Positions 21,209-30,089 of a stretch of 64,000 nt of DNA are shown here, piece by piece. The stretch comes from an uncultured beta proteobacterium (lineage in GTDB: Bacteria > Pseudomonadota > Gammaproteobacteria > Burkholderiales > Burkholderiaceae_C). The DNA lies in contig CAJCCO010000045.1 in NCBI GenBank assembly GCA_903960915.1, positions 1 to 64,000 on the forward strand, written 5' to 3'. Under the pieces are notes generated by a model. It worked only from the letters and a program-made list of their open reading frames with translations. It ran no database searches and was not told the origin of the DNA. Each line of letters opens with the position of its first letter. Within the stretch, counting starts at the first letter, position 1. The translations under genes and the position numbers were made by a program.

Positions 21209-22120
21209 ATGGGCATTGGCAACTACATCAAAGAAATTGGGCGCGGCAAAGACGGCGCCCGGGCTCTCTCGCGCGAACAAGCCAGCGACCTGTTCGGCCA
21301 GGTACTGGACGGCGCCGTGACCGACCTGGAAGTCGGTGCGTTTTGCCTGGCCATGCGTATCAAGGGCGAAACGCCGGCTGAAATGGCGGGCTTTTTGGAT
21401 GCCACCGCGCTTCGGATGCACCACATTCCAAGCGCTGGCCCTGCCGTGGTGCTGCCCAGCTACAACGGCGCGCGCAAACTACCCGTCTTAACCCCCCTGC
21501 TGGCGTTGCTGCTGGCGCGTGAAGGTTTGCCCGTGCTGGTGCACGGCACGGCCACCGAATCCAGTCGCGTTACTTCACAGCAAGTGCTGAGCGCCCTGGG
21601 CCTGGCGCCCCAGACTGCGATCAAGCCTCTGGCCAGCGGCACGGTGCAGTTGGTACCCACCGAACTGCTGTGCCCTGGGCTGCAGCGCCTGCTGGACGTG
21701 CGTCGGGTGGTGGGTTTGCGTAATCCAGCGCACAGCCTGGTCAAGTTAATGAACCCCTGCCAAGGGCCTGCGCTGATTGTGAGCAGCTATACGCACCCTG
21801 AGTACGCACTATCCATGGCCGCCACGCTGGCGCTGGTGCAAGCCCATGCCCTGCTGTTGCGCGGCACCGAAGGCGAACCTGTGGCCGACCCCAGGCGCAC
21901 GCCGGCGATGGACGCATTTGCCAACGGCACGCTGACCCGGGTGCAGGACATGCAGGCGGGTTCCCTGGCATCGGTGCCCGGCTTGCCCGCGCCTGATGCG
22001 CCCAGCACCGCCCACTGGATTGATGCCGTGCTGCGTGGCCAGGCCGCGGTTCCCGCGCCTATCGCCCTGCAAGTGGCGCACATCGTGCGCTTGGCCAACG
22101 CTATTCCCTCCGCACCATGA
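21209..22120 (+). CDS. ybiB: YbiB-type protein, glycosyl transferase family 3 / TrpD-like fold
   Basis: This 303-residue protein resembles anthranilate phosphoribosyltransferase in fold. It has the helical N-terminal domain (LSREQASDLFGQVLDGAVTDLEVGAF) and the segment LVHGTATESSRVTS. The TrpD substrate motifs are not conserved. In the YbiB family the protein binds nucleic acid instead of making tryptophan precursors; that role comes from the family, not from this sequence. Its stop overlaps the cobA start by four bases, so the two are cotranslated. Confidence 0.83.
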   Translation: MGIGNYIKEIGRGKDGARALSREQASDLFGQVLDGAVTDLEVGAFCLAMRIKGETPAEMAGFLDATALRMHHIPSAGPAVVLPSYNGARKLPVLTPLLALLLAREGLPVLVHGTATESSRVTSQQVLSALGLAPQTAIKPLASGTVQLVPTELLCPGLQRLLDVRRVVGLRNPAHSLVKLMNPCQGPALIVSSYTHPEYALSMAATLALVQAHALLLRGTEGEPVADPRRTPAMDAFANGTLTRVQDMQAGSLASVPGLPAPDAPSTAHWIDAVLRGQAAVPAPIALQVAHIVRLANAIPSAP

Positions 22121-22920
22121 CAAGCCACACCTCTTCCAATTTGACAATGGGTAGCTGCACACTGGTCGGCGCCGGGCCGGGCGACCCGGAGTTGCTGACC
22201 ATCAAAGCGCTCAAAGCCATCCAGGCCGCTACCGTGCTGCTCGTAGACGACCTGGTCAGCGACGCCATCGTGGCGCTGGCCTCTCCCACAGCACGCATCG
22301 TCCATGTCGGCAAGCGCGGGGGCTGTAAGTCCACGCCTCAGGCCTTTATTGAAAAGCTCACCCTTCAGGCCGTGCTAGAAGGCCAGCGCGTCGTGCGCCT
22401 CAAAGGCGGAGACCCATTTGTGTTTGGCCGGGGTGGCGAAGAAGTTGCCAATTTACAAGCGGCGGGCGTGGCGGTAACGGTCGTCAACGGCATCACGGCC
22501 GGGTTGGCGGCTGCAACCTCATTGGGCGTACCGCTGACACACCGCGAGCATGCCCACGGTGTGGTGTTCGTCACTGGCCATGCCAAACCCGGCGACAGCG
22601 GCACCGACTGGCGCGCCCTGGCCGCTACCGCCAACAACGCGCGCCTGACGCTGGTGATTTACATGGGCGTACGCGGCGCCGCCACCATTCAAGGCGAACT
22701 GCTCCATGGATTGCCTGGGCACACGCCAGTGGCCATTATTCAAAGTGCCAGCCTGCCCACGCAACGCCATGCGCTGTGCACCCTGGGTGAACTGCAAGCC
22801 ACCATCCTGCGAGAAAAATTGGCCAGCCCCAGCGTGATCGTGGTGGGCGATGTGCTGCAAGGCTTGCTGGCTTTGCAGCGGCCCCTGGCACAAGACTCAC
22901 CCCAGGCGCGCCAGGCCTGA
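22117..22920 (+). CDS. cobA: Uroporphyrinogen-III C-methyltransferase (SUMT)
   Basis: SUMT uses S-adenosylmethionine to methylate uroporphyrinogen III to precorrin-2, the branch point to sirohaem and cobalamin. The 267-residue protein has the GAGPGDPELLTIKAL motif, VVRLKGGDPFVFGRGGEE and GVPLTHRE, all SUMT signatures. The segment after the first motif reads LLVDDLVS, where Tyr-Asp is more usual. The functional start may be the second Met (residue 11). It is coupled to ybiB by an ATGA overlap. No other sirohaem or B12 genes are nearby. Confidence 0.92.
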   Translation: MTSHTSSNLTMGSCTLVGAGPGDPELLTIKALKAIQAATVLLVDDLVSDAIVALASPTARIVHVGKRGGCKSTPQAFIEKLTLQAVLEGQRVVRLKGGDPFVFGRGGEEVANLQAAGVAVTVVNGITAGLAAATSLGVPLTHREHAHGVVFVTGHAKPGDSGTDWRALAATANNARLTLVIYMGVRGAATIQGELLHGLPGHTPVAIIQSASLPTQRHALCTLGELQATILREKLASPSVIVVGDVLQGLLALQRPLAQDSPQARQA

Positions 22921-22973
22921 CCGCGCAGGCCAACACGAGGCCGCCCAACCGAGTGGGCGTCTAAACTGCAGGC

Positions 22974-24239
22974 ATGGAAAAATATGATGTTGTCGTCTTG
23001 GGCGCTGGTGCAGCCGGGCTTTTTTGTGCCAGTGTGGCCGGGCAATTGGGGCTCAAGGTACTGGTCATTGACCACAGTGAGAAGGTGGCGGAGAAAATTC
23101 GTATCTCTGGGGGCGGCCGCTGCAACTTCACCAACCTAGACACCGGGCCGGCCAATTTTTTAGGCAACAACCCGCACTTTTGCCGCTCTGCCCTGTCGCG
23201 CTACACCCCGCGCGACTTTGTGGCACTGATGCAGCGCCACCAGATTGCTTTTCACGAAAAACACAAGGGCCAGCTCTTTTGCGACCGCTCGGCCGAAGAC
23301 ATCATCGAGATGCTGTTGGCCGAGTGCGGTGCAGGCGGCGTGACGCGCTGGCAACCCTGCAGCGTGAAATCCATTCACTATGCGGTCGAGCCCACGGCTC
23401 CCTCAGCTCCCACGTCTTACGACAGCTATACCCTGGCTACCGACCGCGGCCCCGTGGCGTGCGAAGCCCTGGTGGTGGCCACAGGCGGGCTGTCGATTCC
23501 GAAAATTGGCGCGACTGATATGGGCTACAGAATTGCCCGCCAGTTTGATCTGCCCGTGGTCGAGCCGCGTCCGGCCCTGGTCCCCCTGACTTTTGATGCG
23601 GATGCGTGGGCGCCCTTTGCCGACCTATCCGGTTTGTCGCTACCGGTCGTGATAGAAACTGGCAGCAAAAAAACCCGCATGGCTTTTACCGAAGACCTGC
23701 TGCTCACGCACCGGGGCTTGAGTGGGCCAGCCGTCTTGCAAATTTCAAGCTACTGGCAGCCCGGCACCCCCATTCGCCTCAATTTAACGCCGCAAGGTCA
23801 CTTGTCGGAGCGCTTGACCCAAGCCAAAGCCACCTCGCGCAAGCTCATTGCCAATGAACTGGCCAGCTGGGTACCGGCGCGCCTGGCCGACACCTGGACT
23901 GCGCTGGGTCCGGCTTGCGGCCACAACTGGCAACGCCCCATTCACGAAGCCACCGACAAGTCCCTGGCAGCGTTGGCCGACCGCCTGGCCAGCTGGGAAC
24001 TCACGCCCACCGGGTCTGAAGGCTACCGAAAAGCCGAGGTCACCGCAGGCGGCGTGGACACCAAAGCCTTGTCCAGCCAGACCATGGAATCGCGCCAAAG
24101 TGGCCTGTATTTCATTGGTGAAGTGGTCGATGTGACGGGCTGGCTAGGGGGCTACAACTTCCAATGGGCCTGGGCCAGCGGTTTCGCCTGCGCCCAGGGC
24201 CTGGCGGCCAAGCGTCAAATCCGTGCCTCTGCCGCATAA
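22974..24239 (+). CDS. NAD(P)/FAD-dependent oxidoreductase, BaiN/YhiN (HI0933) family
   Basis: This 421-residue flavoprotein starts with the FAD dinucleotide motif VVVLGAGAAGLFCASVAGQLG. It has the family signature SGGGRCNFTNLD near residue 42 and the C-terminal GEVVDVTGWLGGYNFQWAWASG that closes the FAD site. Members of this family are widespread and mostly uncharacterised; some reduce steroid double bonds. No substrate can be proposed here. It lies 53 bases after cobA. Confidence 0.88.
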   Translation: MEKYDVVVLGAGAAGLFCASVAGQLGLKVLVIDHSEKVAEKIRISGGGRCNFTNLDTGPANFLGNNPHFCRSALSRYTPRDFVALMQRHQIAFHEKHKGQLFCDRSAEDIIEMLLAECGAGGVTRWQPCSVKSIHYAVEPTAPSAPTSYDSYTLATDRGPVACEALVVATGGLSIPKIGATDMGYRIARQFDLPVVEPRPALVPLTFDADAWAPFADLSGLSLPVVIETGSKKTRMAFTEDLLLTHRGLSGPAVLQISSYWQPGTPIRLNLTPQGHLSERLTQAKATSRKLIANELASWVPARLADTWTALGPACGHNWQRPIHEATDKSLAALADRLASWELTPTGSEGYRKAEVTAGGVDTKALSSQTMESRQSGLYFIGEVVDVTGWLGGYNFQWAWASGFACAQGLAAKRQIRASAA

Positions 24240-24279
24240 AATGCTTGGGGAAGTTCGGCAAGGCGCCCAGAAGAAGGTC

Positions 24280-24285
24280 TATAAT
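24280..24285 (+). promoter_or_regulatory. Candidate -10 element for rpsU
   Basis: A perfect TATAAT occurs at 24280-24285, about 130 bases upstream of rpsU. No good -35 hexamer sits at 17 bases. A second candidate pair begins with TTGACA at about 24375. Either could drive rpsU. Confidence 0.35.
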
Positions 24286-24410
24286 CCGTGGCTTTGCTGG
24301 CAAACCCCCGCTGCCTGATCAACTTTTTAGCGGGGAACTTCGCAAGATATTCGTCAACTGGCCCGATCTTCCATTGACAGAAGTCTGCACCTTTTGGACA
24401 ACATTACGTA

Positions 24411-24623
24411 ATGACAACTATCCGTGTTAAAGAAAACGAGCCGTTTGACGTCGCTCTGCGTCGCTTCAAGCGCACCATTGAAAAACTCGGCCTTCTGACC
24501 GACCTGCGTGCTCGCGAGTTCTACGAAAAACCCACTGCCGAGCGCAAGCGCAAGAAGGCTGCTGCCGTGAAACGCAACTACAAGCGTATCCGCGCCATGC
24601 AGTTGCCCAAGAAAATGTACTGA
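24411..24623 (+). CDS. rpsU: 30S ribosomal protein S21
   Basis: S21 is a small, highly basic ribosomal protein needed for initiation. The 70-residue sequence [20 protein letters not shown] and the Arg/Lys-rich second half ending QLPKKMY match the family over its full length. It is a monocistronic-looking unit with a clear terminator 27 bases after the stop, and precedes yqeY. Confidence 0.98.
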   Translation: MTTIRVKENEPFDVALRRFKRTIEKLGLLTDLRAREFYEKPTAERKRKKAAAVKRNYKRIRAMQLPKKMY

Positions 24624-24650
24624 TCCAGTACGGCTCTCAAGGCCAAAACA

Positions 24651-24683
24651 AGCTCGCCGGGGACGCTCAGGCGGGCTTTTTTT
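24651..24683 (+). terminator. Rho-independent terminator after rpsU
   Basis: AGCTCGCC at 24651-24658 pairs with GGCGGGCT at 24670-24677 (8 bp, one G-U), followed by a run of seven T. It separates rpsU from yqeY and argues against the upstream start of the yqeY frame. Confidence 0.88.
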
Positions 24684-24716
24684 ATGTCAAAAATTGAAAC
24701 CTTTAAGGAATACGCC

Positions 24717-25178
24717 ATGTCACTCAAAGACCAAATCACCGAAGACATGAAAAATGCCATGCGGGCCAAAGACAGCGAACGCCTGGGCACCATCCGGTTG
24801 TTGTTGGCAGCGGCCAAACAAAAAGAGGTGGATGAGCGCGTGGTGCTAGACGATGTAGCCATGGTGGCCATTGTGGACAAGCTCATCAAACAGCGCAAAG
24901 ACTCTGTGGCGGCCTTTGAGTTGGCCAAACGCCAGGACCTGGCCGACAAAGAGGCTGCCGAGATCAAGGTATTGGAGGCCTACCTGCCCCAGCGCCTGAG
25001 CGCCGAAGAAGTCAGCACAGAGGTCAAGCAAATCGTGGCCGATTTGAGTGCAGAATTAGGCCGCGCCGTAGCCCAGGGCGATATGGGAAAAGTCATGGGC
25101 GCGGTTAAAACCCGGCTGGCAGGCAAGGCCGACATGGCACTGGTCTCAGCTGCAGTCAAGGCCGCTTTGGCCAGCTAA
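24717..25178 (+). CDS. GatB/YqeY domain-containing protein
   Basis: This 153-residue protein is the stand-alone YqeY/GatB tail-like domain. It starts MSLKDQITEDMKNAMRAKDS and contains the typical AYLPQRLSAEEV segment. In GatB this helical domain contacts tRNA; the free form has no settled function. I chose the ATG at 24717 because AAGGA lies 8 bases upstream; a start at 24684 falls inside the terminator T-run. The position after rpsU is conserved in many proteobacteria. Confidence 0.92.
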   Translation: MSLKDQITEDMKNAMRAKDSERLGTIRLLLAAAKQKEVDERVVLDDVAMVAIVDKLIKQRKDSVAAFELAKRQDLADKEAAEIKVLEAYLPQRLSAEEVSTEVKQIVADLSAELGRAVAQGDMGKVMGAVKTRLAGKADMALVSAAVKAALAS

Positions 25179-25208
25179 TCTTTAACAGCTTGATAAGAGG
25201 AGTACGTC

Positions 25209-25652
25209 ATGGCCATCGACTGGACCCACTTCACGCCTTGGACTGCGCTGGCTGGCGGCGTCCTGCTGGGTGTCGCCTCAGCCATGTTCATTTTGTTGAA
25301 CGGGCGCATTTTGGGCATCAGCGGCATCCTGGGCGGTTTGCTCCCACCTCGCAGGGGTGATAGCGGCTGGCGCATCTCTTTCTTGTTGGGCACCATGGCC
25401 GCGCCGTTGGCTATGTCGTGGCTGTTGCCAGGCGCCAGCAGCCTGTTGCCCGCACCCCGTATAGATGCCAGCGTTGTGCTCGTGGTGGTGGCTGGCCTGT
25501 TGGTCGGAATCGGCACGCGTTACGCCTCAGGCTGCACCAGCGGACACGGCGTTTGCGGACTGTCACGCTTGTCTGCCCGATCGCTGGTGGCCACCCTGTC
25601 CTTCATGGGCGCCGGGTTTGCCACGGTGTATGTCATGCGCCACGTACTGTAA
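25209..25652 (+). CDS. YeeE/YedE family membrane protein, first half
   Basis: This 147-residue protein has four predicted membrane helices and the motif GTRYASGCTSGHGVCGLSRL, a YeeE/YedE signature with two cysteines. The family imports sulfur compounds such as thiosulfate (YeeE/TsuA). Here the protein is split over two adjacent genes. It is followed 10 bases later by the second half. Sulfur transport is a family inference; the substrate is not shown. Confidence 0.88.
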   Translation: MAIDWTHFTPWTALAGGVLLGVASAMFILLNGRILGISGILGGLLPPRRGDSGWRISFLLGTMAAPLAMSWLLPGASSLLPAPRIDASVVLVVVAGLLVGIGTRYASGCTSGHGVCGLSRLSARSLVATLSFMGAGFATVYVMRHVL

Positions 25653-25662
25653 GGAGCTAGAA

Positions 25663-26100
25663 ATGCAACGTATTTTTGAATTCCTCGCCGGCTTGCTTTT
25701 TGGTCTTGGCCTCATGCTTTCGGGCATGACTGACCCGTCCAAGGTTCAGGGTTTTCTAGACCTGTTTGGCCTTTGGGACCCGTCACTGGCCCTGGTTATG
25801 GGTGGCGCCATTGCCGTTGGATTTTTTGCCTTTGCCATCGCCAAAAAGCGCACCCGCTCCTTTTTAGGTCATCCCTTGGAGCTGCCAGCTACTGAAACCA
25901 TTGACAAACGCTTGGTGATCGGTAGCGCTGTATTTGGTGTGGGTTGGGGTTTGGCCGGGTTTTGCCCGGGGCCGGGCCTGGTTTCCATGGCCAGCGGCCA
26001 GGAAAAAGCGGCGGTCTTTGTGCTGGCCATGGTGCTGGGCATGGTGGGCTTTGAGCTGCTGAACCGCCTGATTCATAAGCCGCGCCACCAGGCGGGTTGA
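25663..26100 (+). CDS. YeeE/YedE family membrane protein, second half
   Basis: This 145-residue partner starts MQRIFEFLAGLLFGLGLMLS. It has four predicted helices and the mirrored signature GLAGFCPGPGLVSMASG with one cysteine. An AAGGAG ribosome-binding site (25651-25656) overlaps the end of the first-half gene and lies 6 bases before the ATG. The open frame extends upstream, but that part overlaps the first gene and has no membrane character. The two proteins together match one full-length YeeE-type channel. Confidence 0.88.
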   Translation: MQRIFEFLAGLLFGLGLMLSGMTDPSKVQGFLDLFGLWDPSLALVMGGAIAVGFFAFAIAKKRTRSFLGHPLELPATETIDKRLVIGSAVFGVGWGLAGFCPGPGLVSMASGQEKAAVFVLAMVLGMVGFELLNRLIHKPRHQAG

Positions 26101-26117
26101 GTCCACAGCAGACCACC

Positions 26118-26144
26118 GGCTGACGTCAGTACTTGTCAGCCTTT
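26118..26144 (+). terminator. Hairpin between converging genes
   Basis: GGCTGAC at 26118-26124 pairs with GTCAGCC at 26135-26141, followed by TTT. A second short inverted repeat, GCGGC-TAGA-GCCGC, overlaps the end of the next gene. The T-run is short, so this is a weak terminator candidate. Confidence 0.35.
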
Positions 26145-26160
26145 GGGCGGCTAGAGCCGC

Positions 26161-26409
26161 TTACTTGTAATAGGCCTCGACTTTGCCTTTGAGCTTGATC
26201 AACAAGGGATGCCCCTTGCGGTCCAGCGTCTTGCCTGCGGGCACCTTGACCCACCCCTCGCTGATGCAGTATTCCTCCACGTCAACCCGCTCTTTGTCAT
26301 TGAAACGGATGCCCACGTTGTGTTCAAACACAGCGGCATGGTGGTGCGGGCTGCGCACGTCGGCCGACAAATGGTCTGGCAGCGCTGGGCGTTGAGTGGC
26401 GTCGTTCAT
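26161..26409 (-). CDS. DUF3297 family protein
   Basis: This 82-residue soluble protein contains GIRFNDKERVDVEEYCISEGWVKV and TLDRKGHPLLIKLKGKVEAYY, which match the small DUF3297 family (sometimes mislabelled as glutathione peroxidase). No function is established. The ATG at 26407-26409 has AAAGG upstream; the frame stays open 45 codons further up without similarity. It converges with the YeeE pair. Confidence 0.8.
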   Translation of the reverse strand: MNDATQRPALPDHLSADVRSPHHHAAVFEHNVGIRFNDKERVDVEEYCISEGWVKVPAGKTLDRKGHPLLIKLKGKVEAYYK

Positions 26410-26603
26410 GAATACCTTTGAAAATTGATTTGGTTTTGTGGTTTGGATTGACCCGCCATTTTCCCGTATTTTTTCAGGTATTTCGCAGGCCCTGCGCTTC
26501 ACGTTCACCCAGGCAGCCAGCAGGTGACGAGCACTGCAAAACACCGGGTTAGGATACGGCAGCCTCCCGTTTGACCCTCTCCAACGAACCCGCCCTGAAA
26601 TAC

Positions 26604-27539
26604 ATGAACGCTCTGCCCGCTCCAGCCAGCACCCAATCGGCCAACATCATGTGCATGCTCTCCATGCTGATTTGGGCCATGGGTCTGCCGGCGGCCGATC
26701 TGCTGATAGACGTGGTACCGCCCCTTCCCTTGAATGCCGCCCGCATGGTGATGGCCGCTGCGTGCTTGCTGCCGCTGTGGTGGTGGCTGGAAGGGCGTGA
26801 CGCCCTCACCAGCGCCAATTGGCTCAAAGGATTATTGATTGGCGGGGGCACCATCGGGCTGGGGGCTTTCATGTTGCTGCTTGGGCAAGGCATGACCAAT
26901 GCCGTCACCGTGGCAGTCATCTCCGCCACCATGCCGGTGATGGGCATTGCGATTGAAGTCGTCCTCGATGGAAGAAAAATCACACCGGGTCTGGTCATTG
27001 GCTTACTGCTCAGCCTGGCCGGCGGCGTCATGGCACTCGGGGGCTTCAAGGATGGTATTGGCCTAGGCTTGGGCGCTCTGCTCTGCTTCGGCTCCATCAT
27101 GCTGTACACCTTGGGTTCTCGCATGACAGTCACCTCCTTCCCGCAGCTCACGGCCTTGGGACGGAGCACCATCACCTTGGTGGGCGCCGCCCTCGCCACC
27201 ACCCTAGCGGCAACAGCAAGCGCCATGTGGGGCGGCCCCGGTCCAGACTGGCAGACGCTTGGCCTGAAGGAACTCGGCGCCTTGGCGATTTTTTCTATTG
27301 GCGGTCTGGCCATCAGCCAGTTGCTCTGGATTCTGGCCATTGGCAGCCTAGGCATTGCGCTGTCTTCTCTGCACATCAATGCCACACCGTTCTACGTCAT
27401 GGTCATCCTGTTTGCACTGGGCGGCGAATGGAATTGGATACAACCCTTGGCCGCCACCATCGTGGGGCTTGGCGTGCTGATTGCGCAGGGAATCATTCCC
27501 GTTTGGAAGACTTCGGTGACGCCAGCAAGCACCGAGTAG
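26604..27539 (+). CDS. EamA/DMT-family transporter
   Basis: This 311-residue protein has about ten predicted membrane helices in two repeated halves, the layout of EamA drug/metabolite exporters. Each half shows the family's small-residue helix edges, for example PLPLNAARMVMAAACLLPLW. The substrate is unknown. I used the ATG at 26604; a TTG at 26571 adds 11 residues. It lies 134 bases upstream of rcoM on the same strand but is probably not part of the CO regulon. Confidence 0.83.
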   Translation: MNALPAPASTQSANIMCMLSMLIWAMGLPAADLLIDVVPPLPLNAARMVMAAACLLPLWWWLEGRDALTSANWLKGLLIGGGTIGLGAFMLLLGQGMTNAVTVAVISATMPVMGIAIEVVLDGRKITPGLVIGLLLSLAGGVMALGGFKDGIGLGLGALLCFGSIMLYTLGSRMTVTSFPQLTALGRSTITLVGAALATTLAATASAMWGGPGPDWQTLGLKELGALAIFSIGGLAISQLLWILAIGSLGIALSSLHINATPFYVMVILFALGGEWNWIQPLAATIVGLGVLIAQGIIPVWKTSVTPASTE

Positions 27540-27673
27540 CTTGCTTGGCCAACGCGCGTGGCAAATAGTTGGTAAAGTCGTCCCCGGCTAATCCATGCCC
27601 TTGAAAGCGGACTGGCAGCCCAAGTTACCCCCCCCAAAAAGCCGCAACATAGTGGCGCAAGAGGCAACAAACG

Positions 27674-28417
27674 ATGGATGCCAAGATCGCTCCCAACCCG
27701 AGCCTTTACTTGTTTGAGAAGTTCGACATCGGCGTCATTCACCTCGATGCGAAACGCCATGTGGTGGCGATGAACGACTTTGCGCGGCGGGTCTTACCGG
27801 TTGATAAAAAGCAACCGTTTGACAAACTCGTCACCTCTTTTCACTCAGAGCGCTCCAAACCTAAGGTCAAATTTTTGCTGGACGAAGCATCCGGTTGCCC
27901 CATGTCCAATGCGGGGCCGATGACGATGATCATCAACATCCCCGAGCAGGTGCTGTTGATCAAAGTCAGTCGGTTGGGCAACGAACAAGGCAAAACCACC
28001 GGCTTTGTGCTGGTTTTCTACGACGTCACCCAAGTGGTGGGGCAGGAGCAGCCCCCTGCCGAGGCGCCGGTCAGAAACGTGCGCTTGTCCCGTATCCCTA
28101 TGGTGGCCAACCAGAAGGTGTCTTTTGTAGACACCCAAGATGTGCTCTGCCTGGAGTCGCAAGCCCACTCCACCCGAGTACTGACCCGGGACGGTTACCA
28201 CTTTTGCAACTTGAGCATTGGTGATCTGGCCTTGCGCCTGGACCCCGCACAGTTCATGCGGGTGCATCGGCGCTTCATTGTCAACCTGCGAGCGGTGCAG
28301 GAACTGGGCCGCGACGGCAGCAAGACACACCTGGCGCTCAAAGGGAAAAAAACGCCGCTTATCCCTGTATCGCGCAGCGAAGTGGGGCGCTTGCGCGCAG
28401 CTCTGGGCTTGGGTTGA
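27674..28417 (+). CDS. rcoM: RcoM-type CO-sensing transcription regulator (PAS-haem + LytTR)
   Basis: This 247-residue protein has an N-terminal PAS domain (about residues 10-115) and a C-terminal LytTR DNA-binding domain (about 145-247, with PAQFMRVHRRFIVNL). Recalled alignment with Burkholderia xenovorans RcoM-1 places its haem ligands on matching residues: H74 to H57 (in TSFHSERSK), C94 to C75 (in SGCPMSN) and M104 to M85 (in MTMIINIP). RcoM binds CO at haem and activates cox genes. It lies 275 bases upstream of coxM in the same direction. The alignment was made from memory and by eye, but the ligand spacing fits well. Confidence 0.9.
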   Translation: MDAKIAPNPSLYLFEKFDIGVIHLDAKRHVVAMNDFARRVLPVDKKQPFDKLVTSFHSERSKPKVKFLLDEASGCPMSNAGPMTMIINIPEQVLLIKVSRLGNEQGKTTGFVLVFYDVTQVVGQEQPPAEAPVRNVRLSRIPMVANQKVSFVDTQDVLCLESQAHSTRVLTRDGYHFCNLSIGDLALRLDPAQFMRVHRRFIVNLRAVQELGRDGSKTHLALKGKKTPLIPVSRSEVGRLRAALGLG

Positions 28418-28540
28418 GGTCTGCAGGCGCAGACATAACGCCCCGACGACCCACTTCCAAGGCTTGACGGCCTTCATTTCAAGGGTAACTACCAGTGCCA
28501 GCCGGCCTAAGGATATTCCCTGATTGCGCACATCCAGAAA

Positions 28541-28583
28541 TTTGAGCAACGCATTTCATGCGCGAAAAAAAGCGTTTGATGCG
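28541..28583 (+). promoter_or_regulatory. Candidate RcoM operator: direct repeats upstream of coxM
   Basis: GCATTTCATGCG (28551-28562) and GCGTTTGATGCG (28572-28583) are direct repeats spaced exactly 21 bases apart, two helical turns. A partial copy, TTTGAGC, lies at 28541. Tandem direct repeats at about this spacing are what LytTR regulators bind. The site is 110-140 bases upstream of the coxM start. Binding by the adjacent RcoM is inference. Confidence 0.6.
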
Positions 28584-28692
28584 AAAAATCGACCAAAAAA
28601 TGACCTATGGGATGAATGCCGTACTAAAAAATAGGAAAAGGACTCTACCCAATACTGATTGCTGTTTTCAAACAAAACCACAGGAGACCTCG

Positions 28693-29556
28693 ATGATTCC
28701 ACCGCGTTTTGAATACCACGCGCCTAAAACCGTGGGTGAGGCTGTTGCCTTGCTTGGCCAATTAGGCGGCGACGCCAAGTTGCTCGCAGGTGGGCACAGC
28801 CTGCTGCCCATGATGAAACTGCGCTTTGCACAACCCGAGCATCTGATCGACATCAACCGCATACCCGAACTCAAGGGCATTTGTGAAGATGGGACAACGG
28901 TGGTCATTGGTGCCATGACGGTGGAAAACGACCTGATCACCTCCCCCATTCTGCAAGCCAAAGTACCTTTGCTGTGCGAAGCGGCCAAGCTGATTGCTGA
29001 CCCACAAGTACGCAACCGCGGCACCATTGGCGGCGACATTGCCCACGGCGACCCCGGCAACGACCACCCTGCCCTCTCGATTGCGATAGAGGCCTCCTTT
29101 GTGCTCGAAGGCCCGAATGGCCGCCGCACCGTGGCAGCCGACGGGTTTTTTCTGGGCACCTACATGACGCAGCTCGAAGAAAACGAGGTCATGTGTGCCA
29201 TTCGCGTGCCTGCCTTTGCGCAGGGCACAGGCTACGCCTACGAAAAACTCAAGCGCAAAACCGGCGACTGGGCCACGGCCGGTTGTGCGGTGGTCATTCG
29301 CAAGCACGGCGACCAGGTTTCCCACGTGCGCATCGCCCTGACCAACGTAGCGCCCACCGCATTGCGCGCAGAAGCTGCTGAAACAGCCCTGCTCAATAAG
29401 CCGTTCAACGCCGCCAATGTGCAGGCTGCCATGGAGGCCGCCATTGCCGTTTGCGACCCCGCCGAAGACTTGCGCGGAGACATTGAATACAAGACTGCCA
29501 TGGCCGGTGAGATGGTCAAACGCGCTTTGAACAAAGCCTGGTCACGTTGCTCATAA
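28693..29556 (+). CDS. coxM: Aerobic CO dehydrogenase medium subunit (FAD)
   Basis: CoxM is the flavoprotein subunit of Mo-Cu CO dehydrogenase and passes electrons from CoxS to the quinone pool. The 287-residue protein has the FAD motifs [10 protein letters not shown] (residues 32-41) and [15 protein letters not shown] (about 108-122). The ATG at 28693 has AGGAG 7 bases upstream; the frame is open 45 codons further but that part has no similarity and covers the candidate operator. It begins the cox operon, with coxS 19 bases downstream. Confidence 0.96.
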   Translation: MIPPRFEYHAPKTVGEAVALLGQLGGDAKLLAGGHSLLPMMKLRFAQPEHLIDINRIPELKGICEDGTTVVIGAMTVENDLITSPILQAKVPLLCEAAKLIADPQVRNRGTIGGDIAHGDPGNDHPALSIAIEASFVLEGPNGRRTVAADGFFLGTYMTQLEENEVMCAIRVPAFAQGTGYAYEKLKRKTGDWATAGCAVVIRKHGDQVSHVRIALTNVAPTALRAEAAETALLNKPFNAANVQAAMEAAIAVCDPAEDLRGDIEYKTAMAGEMVKRALNKAWSRCS

Positions 29557-29575
29557 AACAAACAAGGAACCTCAC

Positions 29576-30061
29576 ATGTCTAAAAAACTCGTCACTGTTT
29601 CTGTCAACGGCAAGAAGGAAGAAAAAGCTGTTGAACCGCGCACCCTGCTGATCCATTTTTTGCGCGAAGAACTCAACCTAACCGGTGCCCACATCGGCTG
29701 CGAAACCAGCCACTGCGGTGCCTGCACCGTCGACGTGGACGGGCAGTCCATCAAGTCCTGCACCCACCTGGCGGTGCAGTGCGATGGCTCTGAAGTGCTC
29801 ACCGTGGAAGGCCTGGCCAATAAAGGCGTGCTGCACGCCGTGCAAGAAGGTTTTTACAAAGAGCACGGCCTGCAATGCGGCTTTTGCACCCCGGGCATGC
29901 TGATGCGTGCTTACCGCTTTCTGCAAGAGAACCCCAACCCGAGCGAAGACGAAATACGGCACGGCATGAGTGGCAATTTGTGCCGCTGCACTGGCTACCA
30001 GAACATCGTTAAAGCCATTCAGTACGCCGCTAAAAAATTGCAAGAGCCCGTTGCGGCTTGA
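29576..30061 (+). CDS. coxS: Aerobic CO dehydrogenase small subunit (2x[2Fe-2S])
   Basis: CoxS carries the two [2Fe-2S] clusters that link the Mo-Cu site to FAD. The plant-type cluster ligands are C42, C47, C50 and C62 in [10 protein letters not shown] and onward. The all-helical second domain has C101, C104, C136 and C138 (QCGFCTPG and LCRCTGY). The length of 161 residues is typical. It lies between coxM and coxL with short gaps. Confidence 0.97.
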   Translation: MSKKLVTVSVNGKKEEKAVEPRTLLIHFLREELNLTGAHIGCETSHCGACTVDVDGQSIKSCTHLAVQCDGSEVLTVEGLANKGVLHAVQEGFYKEHGLQCGFCTPGMLMRAYRFLQENPNPSEDEIRHGMSGNLCRCTGYQNIVKAIQYAAKKLQEPVAA

Positions 30062-30089
30062 AGCACCCCCTATTTGATCGGAGACACAC

